64,000 nucleotides of DNA from Chlorohelix sp037138995. Its GTDB lineage: Bacteria > Chloroflexota > Chloroflexia > Chloroheliales > Chloroheliaceae. The notes below the pieces were generated by a model. That model worked only from the letters and a program-made list of their open reading frames with translations. It had not been told where the DNA came from and ran no database searches. Location of the stretch: positions 49,479 to 113,478 of the forward strand of contig NZ_JBAXHI010000010.1 of the NCBI RefSeq assembly GCF_037138995.1, read 5' to 3'. This document shows, in pieces, positions 43,667-52,734 of the stretch (its first letter is position 1; the number at the start of each line of letters is the position of its first letter). The position numbers and the translations under genes were made by a program.

Positions 43667-45265
43667 ATGCCGATATTTACGAAACACCCTGAAAGAAGCA
43701 TAGTTCCGGTTGCGGTGGAGATAAGCGAACCGCATCTATCGTGGTGGCACGCCCACTGGTTGAAATTGGCGTTGAGCGGTGCGGCTCTGGTACTGTTTAC
43801 GGTTGTGGCGGTAATGTGGTGGCGCACTGCGCTGACTACCGTTGAAACTGAGCTTGACCGCAGCCGTAACCTCTACTATGAGGGACATTATACCGAAGCG
43901 GTGCGCCGACTGCGGGAGTATGTTAGCAAAAACCCATCCGATTATGAGAGCCGTTTATTGCTGGCACAAGGATTGTTGCAATTGCAACAGCCGCAACCTG
44001 CCGCCGGATATTTACGCAATGTACTCGCAACCCACCCCGATGACCCTGCCGCTACCTATTGGCTAGGACGCGCCCTTACCGATGACGGCAAGTATGAGCA
44101 AGCGGAACAAACGCTGACTGCTGTTACTAATAACGAATATCGAGCGCGGATGTTGCTGGCGATGGGGGAAAACTACTATCGGCAAAGTCGCTTTCAAGAA
44201 GCGCGTCTTATCATTTACGAATCCATAAAGTTGGGAGGCTCTTTTGATACACCCGAAGCGTATCGCGCCAACTATCTTTATTCCCTGCTGCTACTAAGCG
44301 ACTTGCGTTTTGACGATGCCCGCGCCCAATTCAAACGCACCGCTTCGATTTTCCCCGATGGTAAATGGCAAAATAACGCCCCGCTGGCTTGGAGCATCTC
44401 CAAATATAACGAGCGCATACGGCAAATTACAGCACCGCTTCCAGCAGACTCAAACCAAGAAGCCGAAGCGGTTCGGCGCACTAAAGCGGGTTACACCCTG
44501 CTAAATGGAGAGGAATTTGGGTTGGCGGAAGAACAACTGGTGCGGGTGCTGCAACTTACTCCCGGCTTCGTGGACGCTCAGGCATACCTCGCCTCTATTT
44601 ACTGGCGCACCGGCAGAGTTTTGCAAGCACAGGATACGCTTTACTCAGTCTTGAAAACCGACCCCACTAACCGCTTTGCCCGCCAGATTTTTGTACAATT
44701 GCTGATAGACCAGTTGCAACATGCACAACCTGCCGTTAATTCTACCGAACAGGTCAATAAAGCTAGGGATTATGCACAAGGATTAATTCAAGGTTTATTG
44801 AAAGAACGCCCCGATGACCCGCTCTTGCAGGTGGATTTAGCACGCTTTTATATGGTGCAAGGACAGTACAGCAAAACGGAAGAAGCCTATATCAAAGCAC
44901 TAGAACTGAACGATAAAGCGCAAATTTCCGGCTTGAACGTGGAAGCATTGCTTCTACAACTCTATACTGAAATTGGGGTTGACCCTTGCGGTAGAGGCAG
45001 CATGTTTGCTGAGCGAGTGGTACAAGATTTCCCGCAAGACCCTGATAGTTGGTATTTTGCGGGGCTTTCCAACGTATTGTGCAACAAATACAACCTTGCC
45101 ATTACCCAATTTCAAAAAGCGTTGGAAATGAAACCCAACTGGCCCCTTGCTACTTACCGTTTGGGCATTGCTTTTTTCGAGCGAGGCGATAAAGAGCAAG
45201 CTACCCGCTATTTTGATATGGCTAACGACATCGAACCCAGTAGCCGCTGGGTGCGTCGCGATTAA
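43667..45265 (+). CDS. Membrane-anchored TPR protein (532 aa)
   Basis: A single membrane helix at about residues 34-56 (LALSGAALVLFTVVAVMWW) follows a short cytosolic N-terminus. The rest is a TPR superhelix with at least ten helix pairs, for example GHYTEAVRRLREYVSKNPSDY, DDGKYEQAEQTLTAV, AYLASIYWRTGRVLQAQDTL and CNKYNLAITQFQKALEMKPNW. Such proteins organise envelope or secretion complexes. It precedes the TGA-containing peroxiredoxin-like gene by 122 bp on the same strand, with a separate -10 box between. Confidence 0.85.
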   Translation: MPIFTKHPERSIVPVAVEISEPHLSWWHAHWLKLALSGAALVLFTVVAVMWWRTALTTVETELDRSRNLYYEGHYTEAVRRLREYVSKNPSDYESRLLLAQGLLQLQQPQPAAGYLRNVLATHPDDPAATYWLGRALTDDGKYEQAEQTLTAVTNNEYRARMLLAMGENYYRQSRFQEARLIIYESIKLGGSFDTPEAYRANYLYSLLLLSDLRFDDARAQFKRTASIFPDGKWQNNAPLAWSISKYNERIRQITAPLPADSNQEAEAVRRTKAGYTLLNGEEFGLAEEQLVRVLQLTPGFVDAQAYLASIYWRTGRVLQAQDTLYSVLKTDPTNRFARQIFVQLLIDQLQHAQPAVNSTEQVNKARDYAQGLIQGLLKERPDDPLLQVDLARFYMVQGQYSKTEEAYIKALELNDKAQISGLNVEALLLQLYTEIGVDPCGRGSMFAERVVQDFPQDPDSWYFAGLSNVLCNKYNLAITQFQKALEMKPNWPLATYRLGIAFFERGDKEQATRYFDMANDIEPSSRWVRRD

Positions 45266-45349
45266 CTCCTTGCGTTAAGTTTTCAGGAATAATAAGCGAA
45301 TTACCTCATTGTAGGCACACTCTCTATTCTTTTCACAATTATCCTTTGC

Positions 45350-45355
45350 TATAAT
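45350..45355 (+). promoter_or_regulatory. -10 box before the selenoprotein candidate
   Basis: Perfect TATAAT 33 bp upstream of the ATG at 45388, with a GAGGT ribosome binding site in between. The -35 region is poor. It supports an independent transcript for the downstream gene. Confidence 0.4.
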
Positions 45356-45387
45356 CCGCTCTACTAAGTAAAAATGAGGTAAAAATT

Positions 45388-45990
45388 ATGGCATTACCTA
45401 AAATAGGTGCAAACGCGCCCGATTTTCAATTATCCGCGCCGGATGGCTCCTTGATACGCCTATCAGACTACCAACAACCGCAATTAATTTGCTTTATGCG
45501 GCATTTGGCTTGAATGCCTTGAGCAGAACATCTGGTGCAGTTGCATCAGCCTAATTTTATAGAGCAATTGGTCACTCTGAAAGCACGCTTACTGGTGATT
45601 TCATTTGCGCCTCCAGAACATTTCCGCAAATGGCGGGAGTATTGGAAGCAGATTCACCTTGCGCCCGAAATAGCAGAAAAGAGAACGCCTGAAGTCAATC
45701 AACTGCTACAGCAGACAGTCTTTCTCAATGACCCATTACTGAAAGTGTACCGTGCTTATGGATTGGGCAAATACTCAATGCTGACGGTGTACGGACCCTC
45801 CGTGCTGGCGAAATATACCCTATATGCGGCACAAGGCAAGAAAATCCTCAAAACCCGTGAGGATGTATTGCAGAAAGGGGGGGACTTTGCAGTGAGCGCG
45901 GAAGGCAAAATCACCTTTGCCTATAGTGGGCGCAACCAACTCGACCGCCCCCACCCCCAAATTTTGCTTGATTCGTTACTTCGCACCTAA
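45388..45990 (+). CDS. Peroxiredoxin-like (AhpC/TSA fold) protein with two in-frame TGA codons: candidate UxxU selenoprotein
   Basis: GAGGT lies seven bases before the ATG. The frame runs 200 codons to a stop at 45990, broken only by TGA at codon 42 (45511-45513) and codon 45 (45520-45522). The N-terminus IGANAPDFQLSAPDGSLIRL and ICFMRHLA-U-MP-U-AEHLVQL reproduce the thioredoxin-fold pattern in which homologues have FxRHFGCxxC; both TGA codons sit at the two redox cysteines. A diselenide UxxU pair is known from the SelL family. The remaining 155 codons are intact and typical of the fold. A hairpin at 45532-45549 can act as SECIS for both TGAs. No sel genes or tRNA-Sec occur in the window; they must be elsewhere. 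Alternative: a pseudogene with two nonsense changes, much less likely. Confidence 0.8.
45532..45549 (+). promoter_or_regulatory. Candidate bacterial SECIS hairpin
   Basis: CTGGTGC (45532-45538) pairs with GCATCAG (45543-45549), seven pairs with one G-U, closing an AGTT tetraloop. The apical G-U matches the bacterial SECIS requirement for a loop G. The loop G at 45540 lies 18 bases after the second TGA and 27 after the first, inside the range known for SelB-bound elements (about 16-37). The sequence also codes for protein, as in bacterial SECIS. Confidence 0.6.
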
Positions 45991-46248
45991 GTTTAAGGCG
46001 GTCTGTCTGGAAAAATCAGTCCGTTCTACTTTGCCACGCACCCACAAACCCAGCTATAATATGCACAATCGTATCATTAGCCCGTGACAATCTTCTAAAA
46101 GTGTGCTTTCGCCACTATAGGCTTCTATTAAGATTTTCAGGGTGTGAAATTCGTTTTCACCCGATATTATTCTTAAACCCATATACTAATGTATGGACTA
46201 TTTCTTATTGCTTAACTTGCCAATCAATGATGAATGGAGGACACAAAG

Positions 46249-47094
46249 ATGAATGTAGCTACCAAAACCGGGGAGATTACTACCGGAGATGGCGTAACTT
46301 TGCGCTATATCGAGGCGGGCGAGGGGCAACCGCTCGTGATGATTCCGGGTTGGTCACAGACAGCCGCCCAATATAGCCATCAAATCGAGGGTCTTTCGGA
46401 TCGCTATAGAGTTATTAGCCTTGATATGCGCGGGCATGGGGATTCAGACAAGCCCAATAGCGGCTACCGAATAGCGCGTTTCTCTCAGGATTTGCATGAC
46501 ATATTGGTGTCGCTTGACCTGCAAAACGTGGTGTTGCTGGGTCATTCGATGGGCTGTTCAATAATTTGGAGCTATTGGGATACCTTTGGCGCAGAGCGGA
46601 TTTCAAAACTTGTGCTAATAGATCAGGTAGCCTTCGTGACCTCGAACCCGGATTGGAGCGCGGAAGAACTGGAAGCGGCAGGCGCAATTTTTGACCATCC
46701 GACACTGGTTGGTCTATGCAATGGAATAGCCGGACCAGAGGGAGATGCTACCAGCGCCGGTTTGGTTGGGAGCATGTTCACAGGAGCCGCCGCTGATGAA
46801 TTGAAACAGTGGGCTGTTGATTTGAACCTAAAGTTTCCGCGTCAATACGCCTCCACGCTATTGTACAATCACTGCACGCAAGACTGGCGCGATGTGATTC
46901 CTCAAATTAACATTCCTAGCTTAGTAATCGGCGGAACGGTCAGCATATTTCCGGCAAAAGCTATAGAGTGGGTACATCAACAAATCCCCGGCTCGCAACT
47001 GGCAATATTCAATGAAAGCGAGGGAGGCAGCCACTTCATGTTTATCGAGGGAGCAGCCAAACTGAACAACCTTATAAGAGATTTTATCGATTAA
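46249..47094 (+). CDS. Alpha/beta hydrolase
   Basis: A 281-residue soluble hydrolase. MIPGWSQTAAQYSHQ gives the oxyanion region, LDMRGHGDSDKP the family's strand-4 motif, LLGHSMGCSII the nucleophile elbow with the catalytic serine, and GGSHFMFIEG the catalytic histidine; the acidic residue is not certain. It resembles the haloperoxidase/esterase group. GGAGG lies eight bases before the ATG at 46249, so this start is preferred to the ATG at 46234, which overlaps the ribosome binding site. No neighbour suggests a substrate. Confidence 0.88.
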   Translation: MNVATKTGEITTGDGVTLRYIEAGEGQPLVMIPGWSQTAAQYSHQIEGLSDRYRVISLDMRGHGDSDKPNSGYRIARFSQDLHDILVSLDLQNVVLLGHSMGCSIIWSYWDTFGAERISKLVLIDQVAFVTSNPDWSAEELEAAGAIFDHPTLVGLCNGIAGPEGDATSAGLVGSMFTGAAADELKQWAVDLNLKFPRQYASTLLYNHCTQDWRDVIPQINIPSLVIGGTVSIFPAKAIEWVHQQIPGSQLAIFNESEGGSHFMFIEGAAKLNNLIRDFID

Positions 47095-47496
47095 TCCCTA
47101 CTGACGGTGGTTTCCGGTTGTTAGTTTTGTTCACTTCTCCCCATAGCACAAAAACGTTTTTTCAGGCAAGTGGTTTGAAACCGCTTGCCTGTTTCTTACT
47201 TCTCATTTCCCCTTGGAAAGCGCATATATACCATAGAATGTTATGGGTATGTTCCTATAATATAACTTTTCAGATATCCATGAACGGTTACAAGAATCTG
47301 GCTAAAATCGAACCATTCTAACTATATTTAGGCTCGAATTTCAAATCAAAAGCATTTTCTATATGAAAATTAATATTGCATCCCTACTTTTTAATTGCAG
47401 TTTGTGATAAACTATCTTTAACATGGGTATCTTCTTTCTACATTTACTGCACATATTTGCTCCTGCACTTATCTACGCCGATAAGGATGAAGATAG
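47095..47496. other. Intergenic region between hydrolase and hybrid kinase
   Basis: About 400 bp. It contains the long hairpin at 47163-47191 and otherwise A+T-rich sequence. No promoter with good spacing and no coding frame is convincing. Confidence 0.5.
47163..47191 (+). terminator. Long hairpin terminator after the hydrolase gene
   Basis: CAGGCAAG and CTTGCCTG pair, with an inner GGTTT/AAACC palindrome separated by one mismatch, followed by TTTCTT. A T-run also precedes it on the plus strand, which reads as A on the minus strand. It shares GGCAAG-N-GGTTT and its complement with the hairpin at 40654-40685. Confidence 0.7.
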
Positions 47497-49911
47497 ATGA
47501 CCATTATTGAGTCACAGACAATAGGCAAGAAAGAAACGATTAGTAAGCTTTTATTATATTCGATACCTGAAAAAGCTTACCTGTATCGTTATGGGCTTGC
47601 CTTACTTTTGGTTATATTTGCCACACTTATAAAGCTGGCTTTAGTTTATTCAACGGATAACCCTAAAGACCCTTCTGTCCCTTTTTTAGTCTATATCCCC
47701 GCAATAATATTTGCCGTCTGGTATTGCGGCATTAAGCCGGGAATTATTACCCTAATTTTAAGTGCAATCGCTGGAGACTTTTTTTTCGTAGCGCCGATTT
47801 ACAATATTTCGTTATTTTCTAATTCGGGCTTGCCCAATCTTCTGATTTTTATCTTCGATTCAATGCTTCTCAATCTTTTGATTCACAATTTACGCAAATA
47901 TATAAACCGTTCTGAAATAGTAATAAAAGAACTTAGAACGGCAGAAGCCACTGTAAAAGCGCAAAGTGAACAGTTGAGAGTAACTTTATTAAGTATTGGA
48001 GATGGGGTCATTGCAACCGATTCTAACGGCTGCCTCACGCTTATAAATCCAGAAGCACAAAGATTAACCGGTTGGAAAGAAGAAGAAGCGCTGACACGTA
48101 CTATAACCAGCATTTTCGAAATAGTTAACGAACATAGCGGAAAGAAAGTGGAAAGCCCGGTAGAAAAAGTATTGTTAGAGGGCAAAACAATAGAGATGGC
48201 TAACCACACCATGCTAATTTCGAAAGAGGGTAATCATACCCCTATCTCTGATAGTGGCGCACCAATTCTCGATGATTTAGGCAATATCATAGGCGTGGTT
48301 CTAGTTTTCCGCGATGTCACCGTAGCTCGCCATGCTGAGTTCGAACGTGAACAAATCCTTGAACAGTTAAAAGCAGAGCATGTCTTCCTTGAAACTGTCA
48401 TAGAGCATCTGCCAATCGGTGTTTTTATATCTCAAGTTCCTTCCGGCGAATTATTGCGCTGGAATCCTGCTATGGAACAGCACTGGCAATATGATGTTAA
48501 CCACCATAATGGAATATTTGATTATCAAAACATACGAATCTTCCATAAAGATGGCACGCAATATTTACCGGAAGAATGGCCGCTGGAACGCGCTATTTCT
48601 CAAGGAGAAATAATTAGAGATGAAATGGTTCGCTTCCAGCCAGACCATAAAACTTGGCGCACCCTACTAATCAGCGCCGCACCGATATATAACAGTCAAG
48701 GGGAATTAACTGCAATTGCCAACACCGTTAGAGATGTAAGCGAGCTATTGTCCCTAGAAGAGCAACTGCGACAAACCCAGAAAATGGAGGCTATCGGAAG
48801 GTTAGCCGGTGGCGTAGCGCACGATTTCAATAACATATTAACAATAATTTTATCATATACAGAATTGTTAGAAATTGAACTTAAAGAGCAAGCGCAAGAT
48901 ACTGATATTATAACTGAAATACAAAAAGCCGCCAAAAAAGCCGCTTCCTTGACAAGTCAGTTGTTATCATTCAGTCGCCGTCAAGTAATAAAAGCCGAAG
49001 TCCTTGATGTAAATCCAATTATTTCAAATATGAATAATATGCTACAACGGCTTATCGGTGAGGATATTTTGCTTGATTACGACTTACAACCTAACCTAGG
49101 TAAAATACGGGCAGATGCTGGACAACTAGAGCAAGTAATTATGAATATGGCTGTGAATGCCCGTGATGCAATGCCCGGAGGAGGCACCCTCAAGCTTAAA
49201 ACCTCTAATGTAACCCTAGATGAGGCATATGCGGGTGAACACTACGAGGTCAAGCCGGGAGCATATATCCTGATAGAGATTAGCGATAATGGAATAGGAA
49301 TGGATTATGAAACACAAATCCATATTTTTGAACCATTTTTCACCACCAAAGAACCAAACAAAGGCACCGGATTAGGGCTTTCAATTGTGTATGGAATAGT
49401 ACAGCAAAACAACGGGCATCTCTGGGTTTATAGCGAAAAAGGGGTAGGAACTGTATTTAAAATTTATTTGCCGTTGGTCTCAGCGTTGGTAAAGCAAGCA
49501 GTGGATTTAAAACCAACCAATAGGATTGTAACAAAAGGCACAGAAACTGTCTTGCTGGTCGAAGATGAACAGCTTATAAGGAAACTTGCCAGCAAAATTC
49601 TGAAAGAAAATGGCTATACGGTACTAGAGGCACAAAATGGCTTCGAGGCACTGGAAGTTTCTGAAAATTTTACAAATACAATTCATTTATTAATAAGTGA
49701 TATGGTAATGCCCAAAATGGGAGGATGGAGCCTTTCGAGAGAATTGATGAAAAAATACACCGATCTAAAGGTTCTACTTATGTCGGGATATTCCAGCGAT
49801 TTGGTCCCTAATTTGAATTTAGCCGAAGAATTGAACTTCCTAGAAAAACCTTTCACCGCTATTGAGTTTATCTCCAAAGTGCGGACGGTATTGGATAACA
49901 AACTTAATTAA
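47497..49911 (+). CDS. Membrane hybrid histidine kinase (DUF4118-like TM-PAS-PAS-HisKA-HATPase-REC)
   Basis: An 804-residue sensor kinase. Residues 30-130 contain about four membrane helices of the DUF4118 type found in KdpD. A coiled segment (138-160) leads to two PAS domains (about 160-280 and 295-420). HisKA has H442 in GGVAHDFNNILT, the variant common in cytosolic PAS kinases. HATPase follows with NMAVNARDAMPGGG, DNGIGMD and GTGLGLSIV. The C-terminal receiver (685-800) has VEDEQ, phospho-acceptor D735 in LLISDMVMPKMGG and a switch lysine in FLEKPFT. No separate output gene is adjacent. Confidence 0.93.
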   Translation: MTIIESQTIGKKETISKLLLYSIPEKAYLYRYGLALLLVIFATLIKLALVYSTDNPKDPSVPFLVYIPAIIFAVWYCGIKPGIITLILSAIAGDFFFVAPIYNISLFSNSGLPNLLIFIFDSMLLNLLIHNLRKYINRSEIVIKELRTAEATVKAQSEQLRVTLLSIGDGVIATDSNGCLTLINPEAQRLTGWKEEEALTRTITSIFEIVNEHSGKKVESPVEKVLLEGKTIEMANHTMLISKEGNHTPISDSGAPILDDLGNIIGVVLVFRDVTVARHAEFEREQILEQLKAEHVFLETVIEHLPIGVFISQVPSGELLRWNPAMEQHWQYDVNHHNGIFDYQNIRIFHKDGTQYLPEEWPLERAISQGEIIRDEMVRFQPDHKTWRTLLISAAPIYNSQGELTAIANTVRDVSELLSLEEQLRQTQKMEAIGRLAGGVAHDFNNILTIILSYTELLEIELKEQAQDTDIITEIQKAAKKAASLTSQLLSFSRRQVIKAEVLDVNPIISNMNNMLQRLIGEDILLDYDLQPNLGKIRADAGQLEQVIMNMAVNARDAMPGGGTLKLKTSNVTLDEAYAGEHYEVKPGAYILIEISDNGIGMDYETQIHIFEPFFTTKEPNKGTGLGLSIVYGIVQQNNGHLWVYSEKGVGTVFKIYLPLVSALVKQAVDLKPTNRIVTKGTETVLLVEDEQLIRKLASKILKENGYTVLEAQNGFEALEVSENFTNTIHLLISDMVMPKMGGWSLSRELMKKYTDLKVLLMSGYSSDLVPNLNLAEELNFLEKPFTAIEFISKVRTVLDNKLN

Positions 49912-49995
49912 CGGTCTGATTTCATATAAAATGTGATTCGGAGGCGTGTCAGATTTTTGCATTGAGAAAATCAGGATTAGGAGAATATAAAACCC

Positions 49996-50065
49996 GACCA
50001 ACCTTCATTGGTCTCTTGGAATGGTTTGCCGTCTTATGACCGTCACCCATATAGGTCAAACCATT
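49996..50065. repeat. Nested inverted repeats after the hybrid kinase
   Basis: A small hairpin GACCAA/TTGGTC (49996-50013) is followed by AATGGTTTG (50020-50028) and CAAACCATT (50057-50065), with GACC and GGTC inside. The second stem could fold over about 46 bases. No T-tract follows. Position between convergent genes suggests transcript termination or an intergenic repeat. Confidence 0.4.
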
Positions 50066-50113
50066 ACATTGGTATTTAAGCCACCAATCAATCCAGTGCC
50101 GCTACCGCCAGAT

Positions 50114-51043
50114 TTAGATGAGTTCTTCCTCGAACAGCTTGAAACGAACTTTTTGACCCGGTAGCAATTGTGCGATAAGCGGCAAATCGGTTTCGGCAAC
50201 TACACCAATAATGGGATAACCGCCTGTAACTTGATGATCCGCCATCAGGATAATCGGTTGTCCGTCCGGTGGAACTTGGATTGTGCCAAAAACCGTGCCA
50301 CATACCGCAATTTCTGCCCATTCTTCGCCCCGATATAGCGCCCTCTCACCCTTTAGGCGGTAGCCCATACGCTCCGATTCGCTACTAATTTCGTAGGACG
50401 CTTGGCAAAGTAATTCTAGCGAATCGAGCGCAAAGTGTTCAAGATAAGGTCCCGGAACAATATGCGCTATTACCTCTTTGCCGTAGTGTGGGCGCAAATC
50501 TTGCGAGTACGAATGTCCTGCCGCCCCTGCCAAATGCTGCACAGGTTTAAGATAATCGTTAGCGTTGGTGAGTATATCGCTTGCATTCAAAGTACGCCCT
50601 AGCCCGGCGTAACCGCCAAAGCGAGCATGTACATTGGTGGAACGGCTGCCCATCAGTAGGGGCGCATCCCAACCGCCATGCACTGCCAGATATGCCAGCC
50701 TGCCTTCTGCCCCTGCAAAATCGAGGGTTTGTCCGGCACGCACAAACACGCTGTGCCACATTGGGATAGGACGCTTGTTAAGGCGAGGTTTGAAATCGCT
50801 GCCGGTTATCGCAATCAACGCCTTTTGCTCGAATCTAAGTGTTGCCCCGCGCAAGGTCATTTCGAGAGTAGCGGCATGTGGCTTATTGCCGACCAATTCG
50901 TTGGCGGCACGGTGGGCGAAACGGTCTAAAGCGCCACCCGGCGTTACTCCGTAGGGCTTGCCGCTGGTACGTCCTAAATCCTGAAGGGTGGAGAAAATCC
51001 CCCCGTTCTGCACATGAACCCGACATTCAGGATGGTTGCACAT
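50114..51043 (-). CDS. pxpC: 5-oxoprolinase subunit PxpC
   Basis: A 309-residue member of the allophanate-hydrolase subunit 2 / KipA family. Typical motifs are FSTLQDLGRTSGKPYGVTPGGALDRFAHRAAN near the N-terminus (positions about 17-48), TLEMTLRGATLRF, and the C-terminal PPDGQPIILMADHQVTGGYP. With PxpA and PxpB it forms the ATP-dependent enzyme that opens 5-oxoproline to glutamate. It starts 5 bp after pxpB on the same strand. Last gene of the operon. Confidence 0.93.
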   Translation of the reverse strand: MCNHPECRVHVQNGGIFSTLQDLGRTSGKPYGVTPGGALDRFAHRAANELVGNKPHAATLEMTLRGATLRFEQKALIAITGSDFKPRLNKRPIPMWHSVFVRAGQTLDFAGAEGRLAYLAVHGGWDAPLLMGSRSTNVHARFGGYAGLGRTLNASDILTNANDYLKPVQHLAGAAGHSYSQDLRPHYGKEVIAHIVPGPYLEHFALDSLELLCQASYEISSESERMGYRLKGERALYRGEEWAEIAVCGTVFGTIQVPPDGQPIILMADHQVTGGYPIIGVVAETDLPLIAQLLPGQKVRFKLFEEELI

Positions 51044-51048
51044 TTTAT

Positions 51049-51852
51049 TTACTCCAAACTGGAATCAAGGTTGTGTATATTGTGCTGGTAATGGTCAAGC
51101 TCTTTCGCGGTGATGGGAAAAAACTGTACCAAATCACCGGGTTGAAATCGAGAGGGCGGTTCGCATATCGGCTCGAAAACTGAGAGCGGCGTATAACCCA
51201 ACAACCTCCACCCGCCCGGCATATCAAGCGGGTAGATGCCCGTCATTCCGGCAGCCAGCGCTACAGCGCCACGCCGGACTCGCGTGCGGGGTCGTGCTAT
51301 TCGCGGCAAGTCAATTTCAGGCGGCAATGCGCCCATATAAGCATAGCCGGCGGTAAAGCCTACGATATATACCGAGTAGATAGCGGAAGAATGTAGCCTG
51401 ATGACTTCCTCTATGCTCAAACCTTTAAGCCGCGCTATTTCCTCAAGGTCTTCGCCATAGTCGCCCCCATAAACCACTGGGATGCGATGCCGTCTTGCCG
51501 GATTCAAGCCGCCCCCTGCCAGATAGTGGCGCAAGTATTCCGCAAATTCAGGCGATTCGCCCACTTCCTGAAGCCAACTCAGAGTTGCCCTCATGTTGGG
51601 TTGGGTTGGTTCAAGCGGAATCAGTACACTATCGTAACCCGCTACCAAGCCCTTTTCCCATTCTGGGTGTATTTCGCGTAGATATTGGGTACAACCACGC
51701 GCCAGCAACAGCCGTTTGTAACGAGTTGTGGCATCCAACGCTGCATGATTTTCAGCGCCGCTTGGATAGGTCAGCCGCGCCAGAATAGCATTATTTCCTA
51801 AAGGGCGCGGGTCGAGAATACGGTGAGGCAATACGGGAAAATCGGTTGACAC
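51049..51852 (-). CDS. pxpB: 5-oxoprolinase subunit PxpB
   Basis: A member of the allophanate-hydrolase subunit 1 / KipI family, with GFTAGYAYMGALPPEIDLPRI, RVRRGAVALAAGMTGIYPLDMPGGW and FQPGDLVQF. The longest frame begins at 51966 inside pxpA, but the first part is a shadow of pxpA. I chose the GTG at 51852, two bases after the pxpA stop, giving 267 residues, nearer the family size. A GGGGCGAG purine run in the end of pxpA could serve as ribosome binding site. Confidence 0.9.
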   Translation of the reverse strand: MSTDFPVLPHRILDPRPLGNNAILARLTYPSGAENHAALDATTRYKRLLLARGCTQYLREIHPEWEKGLVAGYDSVLIPLEPTQPNMRATLSWLQEVGESPEFAEYLRHYLAGGGLNPARRHRIPVVYGGDYGEDLEEIARLKGLSIEEVIRLHSSAIYSVYIVGFTAGYAYMGALPPEIDLPRIARPRTRVRRGAVALAAGMTGIYPLDMPGGWRLLGYTPLSVFEPICEPPSRFQPGDLVQFFPITAKELDHYQHNIHNLDSSLE

Positions 51853-51854
51853 TT

Positions 51855-52628
51855 TTAATTCTCGCCCCGCTTTTGTAAGGCGCAAGTCTTGATATTTTCT
51901 GTGGCAAGCGTCTCGCGTAGGTGTCGGGCAATTTCCAAAGCGGTAGGACCATCGCCATGTATGCACACCGTGTCCGCCTGTAATTCCAAGATTGAGCCAT
52001 CGCTTGCTATGATTTCGCCTTTTTTAACCAAACGCACCACTTGTTCTGCAGCTTTAACCGGGTCGGTAATAAGGCTACCCGGCAATTTTCGATTTACCAA
52101 CGTGCCATCTGGGTTATACTTTCTATCGGCGAAAGCTTCTCGCGCCACCTGCAAACCTGCTCGATGTCCTGCTTCAATCATCAGGGGAGAGGTTGCAAGC
52201 GCGACCATTATCAGCGTTTGGTCGAAGCGGGCGATGCCCCGCGCAATTGCTTCTGCTACCGGCAACTCCAACGCCGCCACGTTATAAACCGCCCCGTGTG
52301 CCTTAACATGGGTCAAGGTTGTACCCTGTGTGTGGACAAAAGCTGCCAACGCGCCGATTTGATACAGGATAAATGCCTCGATTTCAGCAGGAGTCATCTC
52401 CATTTTGCGCCGCCCGAAGCCTTGCAAATCAGGGTAAGAGGGATGCGCCCCAACTGCTACACCCTTATCTAACGCCAGCCTTACCGTTTCGGACATTACC
52501 AGCGGGTCACCCGCGTGGAAACCGCATGCCACGTTTGCAGAAGTAACATATTCCAACAAGGCAATGTCATTTCCAAGCTTATAATGTCCGAAACTCTCGC
52601 CCATATCGCAATTTATATCAATTTGCAT
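51855..52628 (-). CDS. pxpA: 5-oxoprolinase subunit PxpA (LamB/YcsF family)
   Basis: A 257-residue protein opening with IDINCDMGESFGHYKLGND, the LamB/YcsF signature, then SANVACGFHAGDPLVM with conserved histidine, AVGAHPSYPDLQGFGRR, HVKAHGAVYN and ICIHGDG-type TVCIHGDGPTAL. It supplies the ring-opening subunit of 5-oxoprolinase. The ATG at 52628 is preceded by GGTGAG and matches the family start; an upstream ATG at 52649 is less likely. First gene of the A-B-C operon. Confidence 0.94.
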   Translation of the reverse strand: MQIDINCDMGESFGHYKLGNDIALLEYVTSANVACGFHAGDPLVMSETVRLALDKGVAVGAHPSYPDLQGFGRRKMEMTPAEIEAFILYQIGALAAFVHTQGTTLTHVKAHGAVYNVAALELPVAEAIARGIARFDQTLIMVALATSPLMIEAGHRAGLQVAREAFADRKYNPDGTLVNRKLPGSLITDPVKAAEQVVRLVKKGEIIASDGSILELQADTVCIHGDGPTALEIARHLRETLATENIKTCALQKRGEN

Positions 52629-52734
52629 TAATCTCACCCAATAAAGCACTTCTCACTATAGCAAGACAACCGACGGAATGCGGATGATTAGCATCGAGTG
52701 TTATTGTTACTTTGAAATATAACTGTCTTGATTA

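Noticed and set aside
45511..45522. Genetic code reassignment of TGA as an explanation for the two in-frame TGA codons
   Set aside because: TGA ends other genes here, such as those stopping at 16801 and 18294, so it is a normal stop codon. Only this gene needs read-through.
51853..51966. N-terminal extension of PxpB into pxpA
   Set aside because: The extra residues are the pxpA sequence in another frame, and a GTG start just after the pxpA stop fits family length better.
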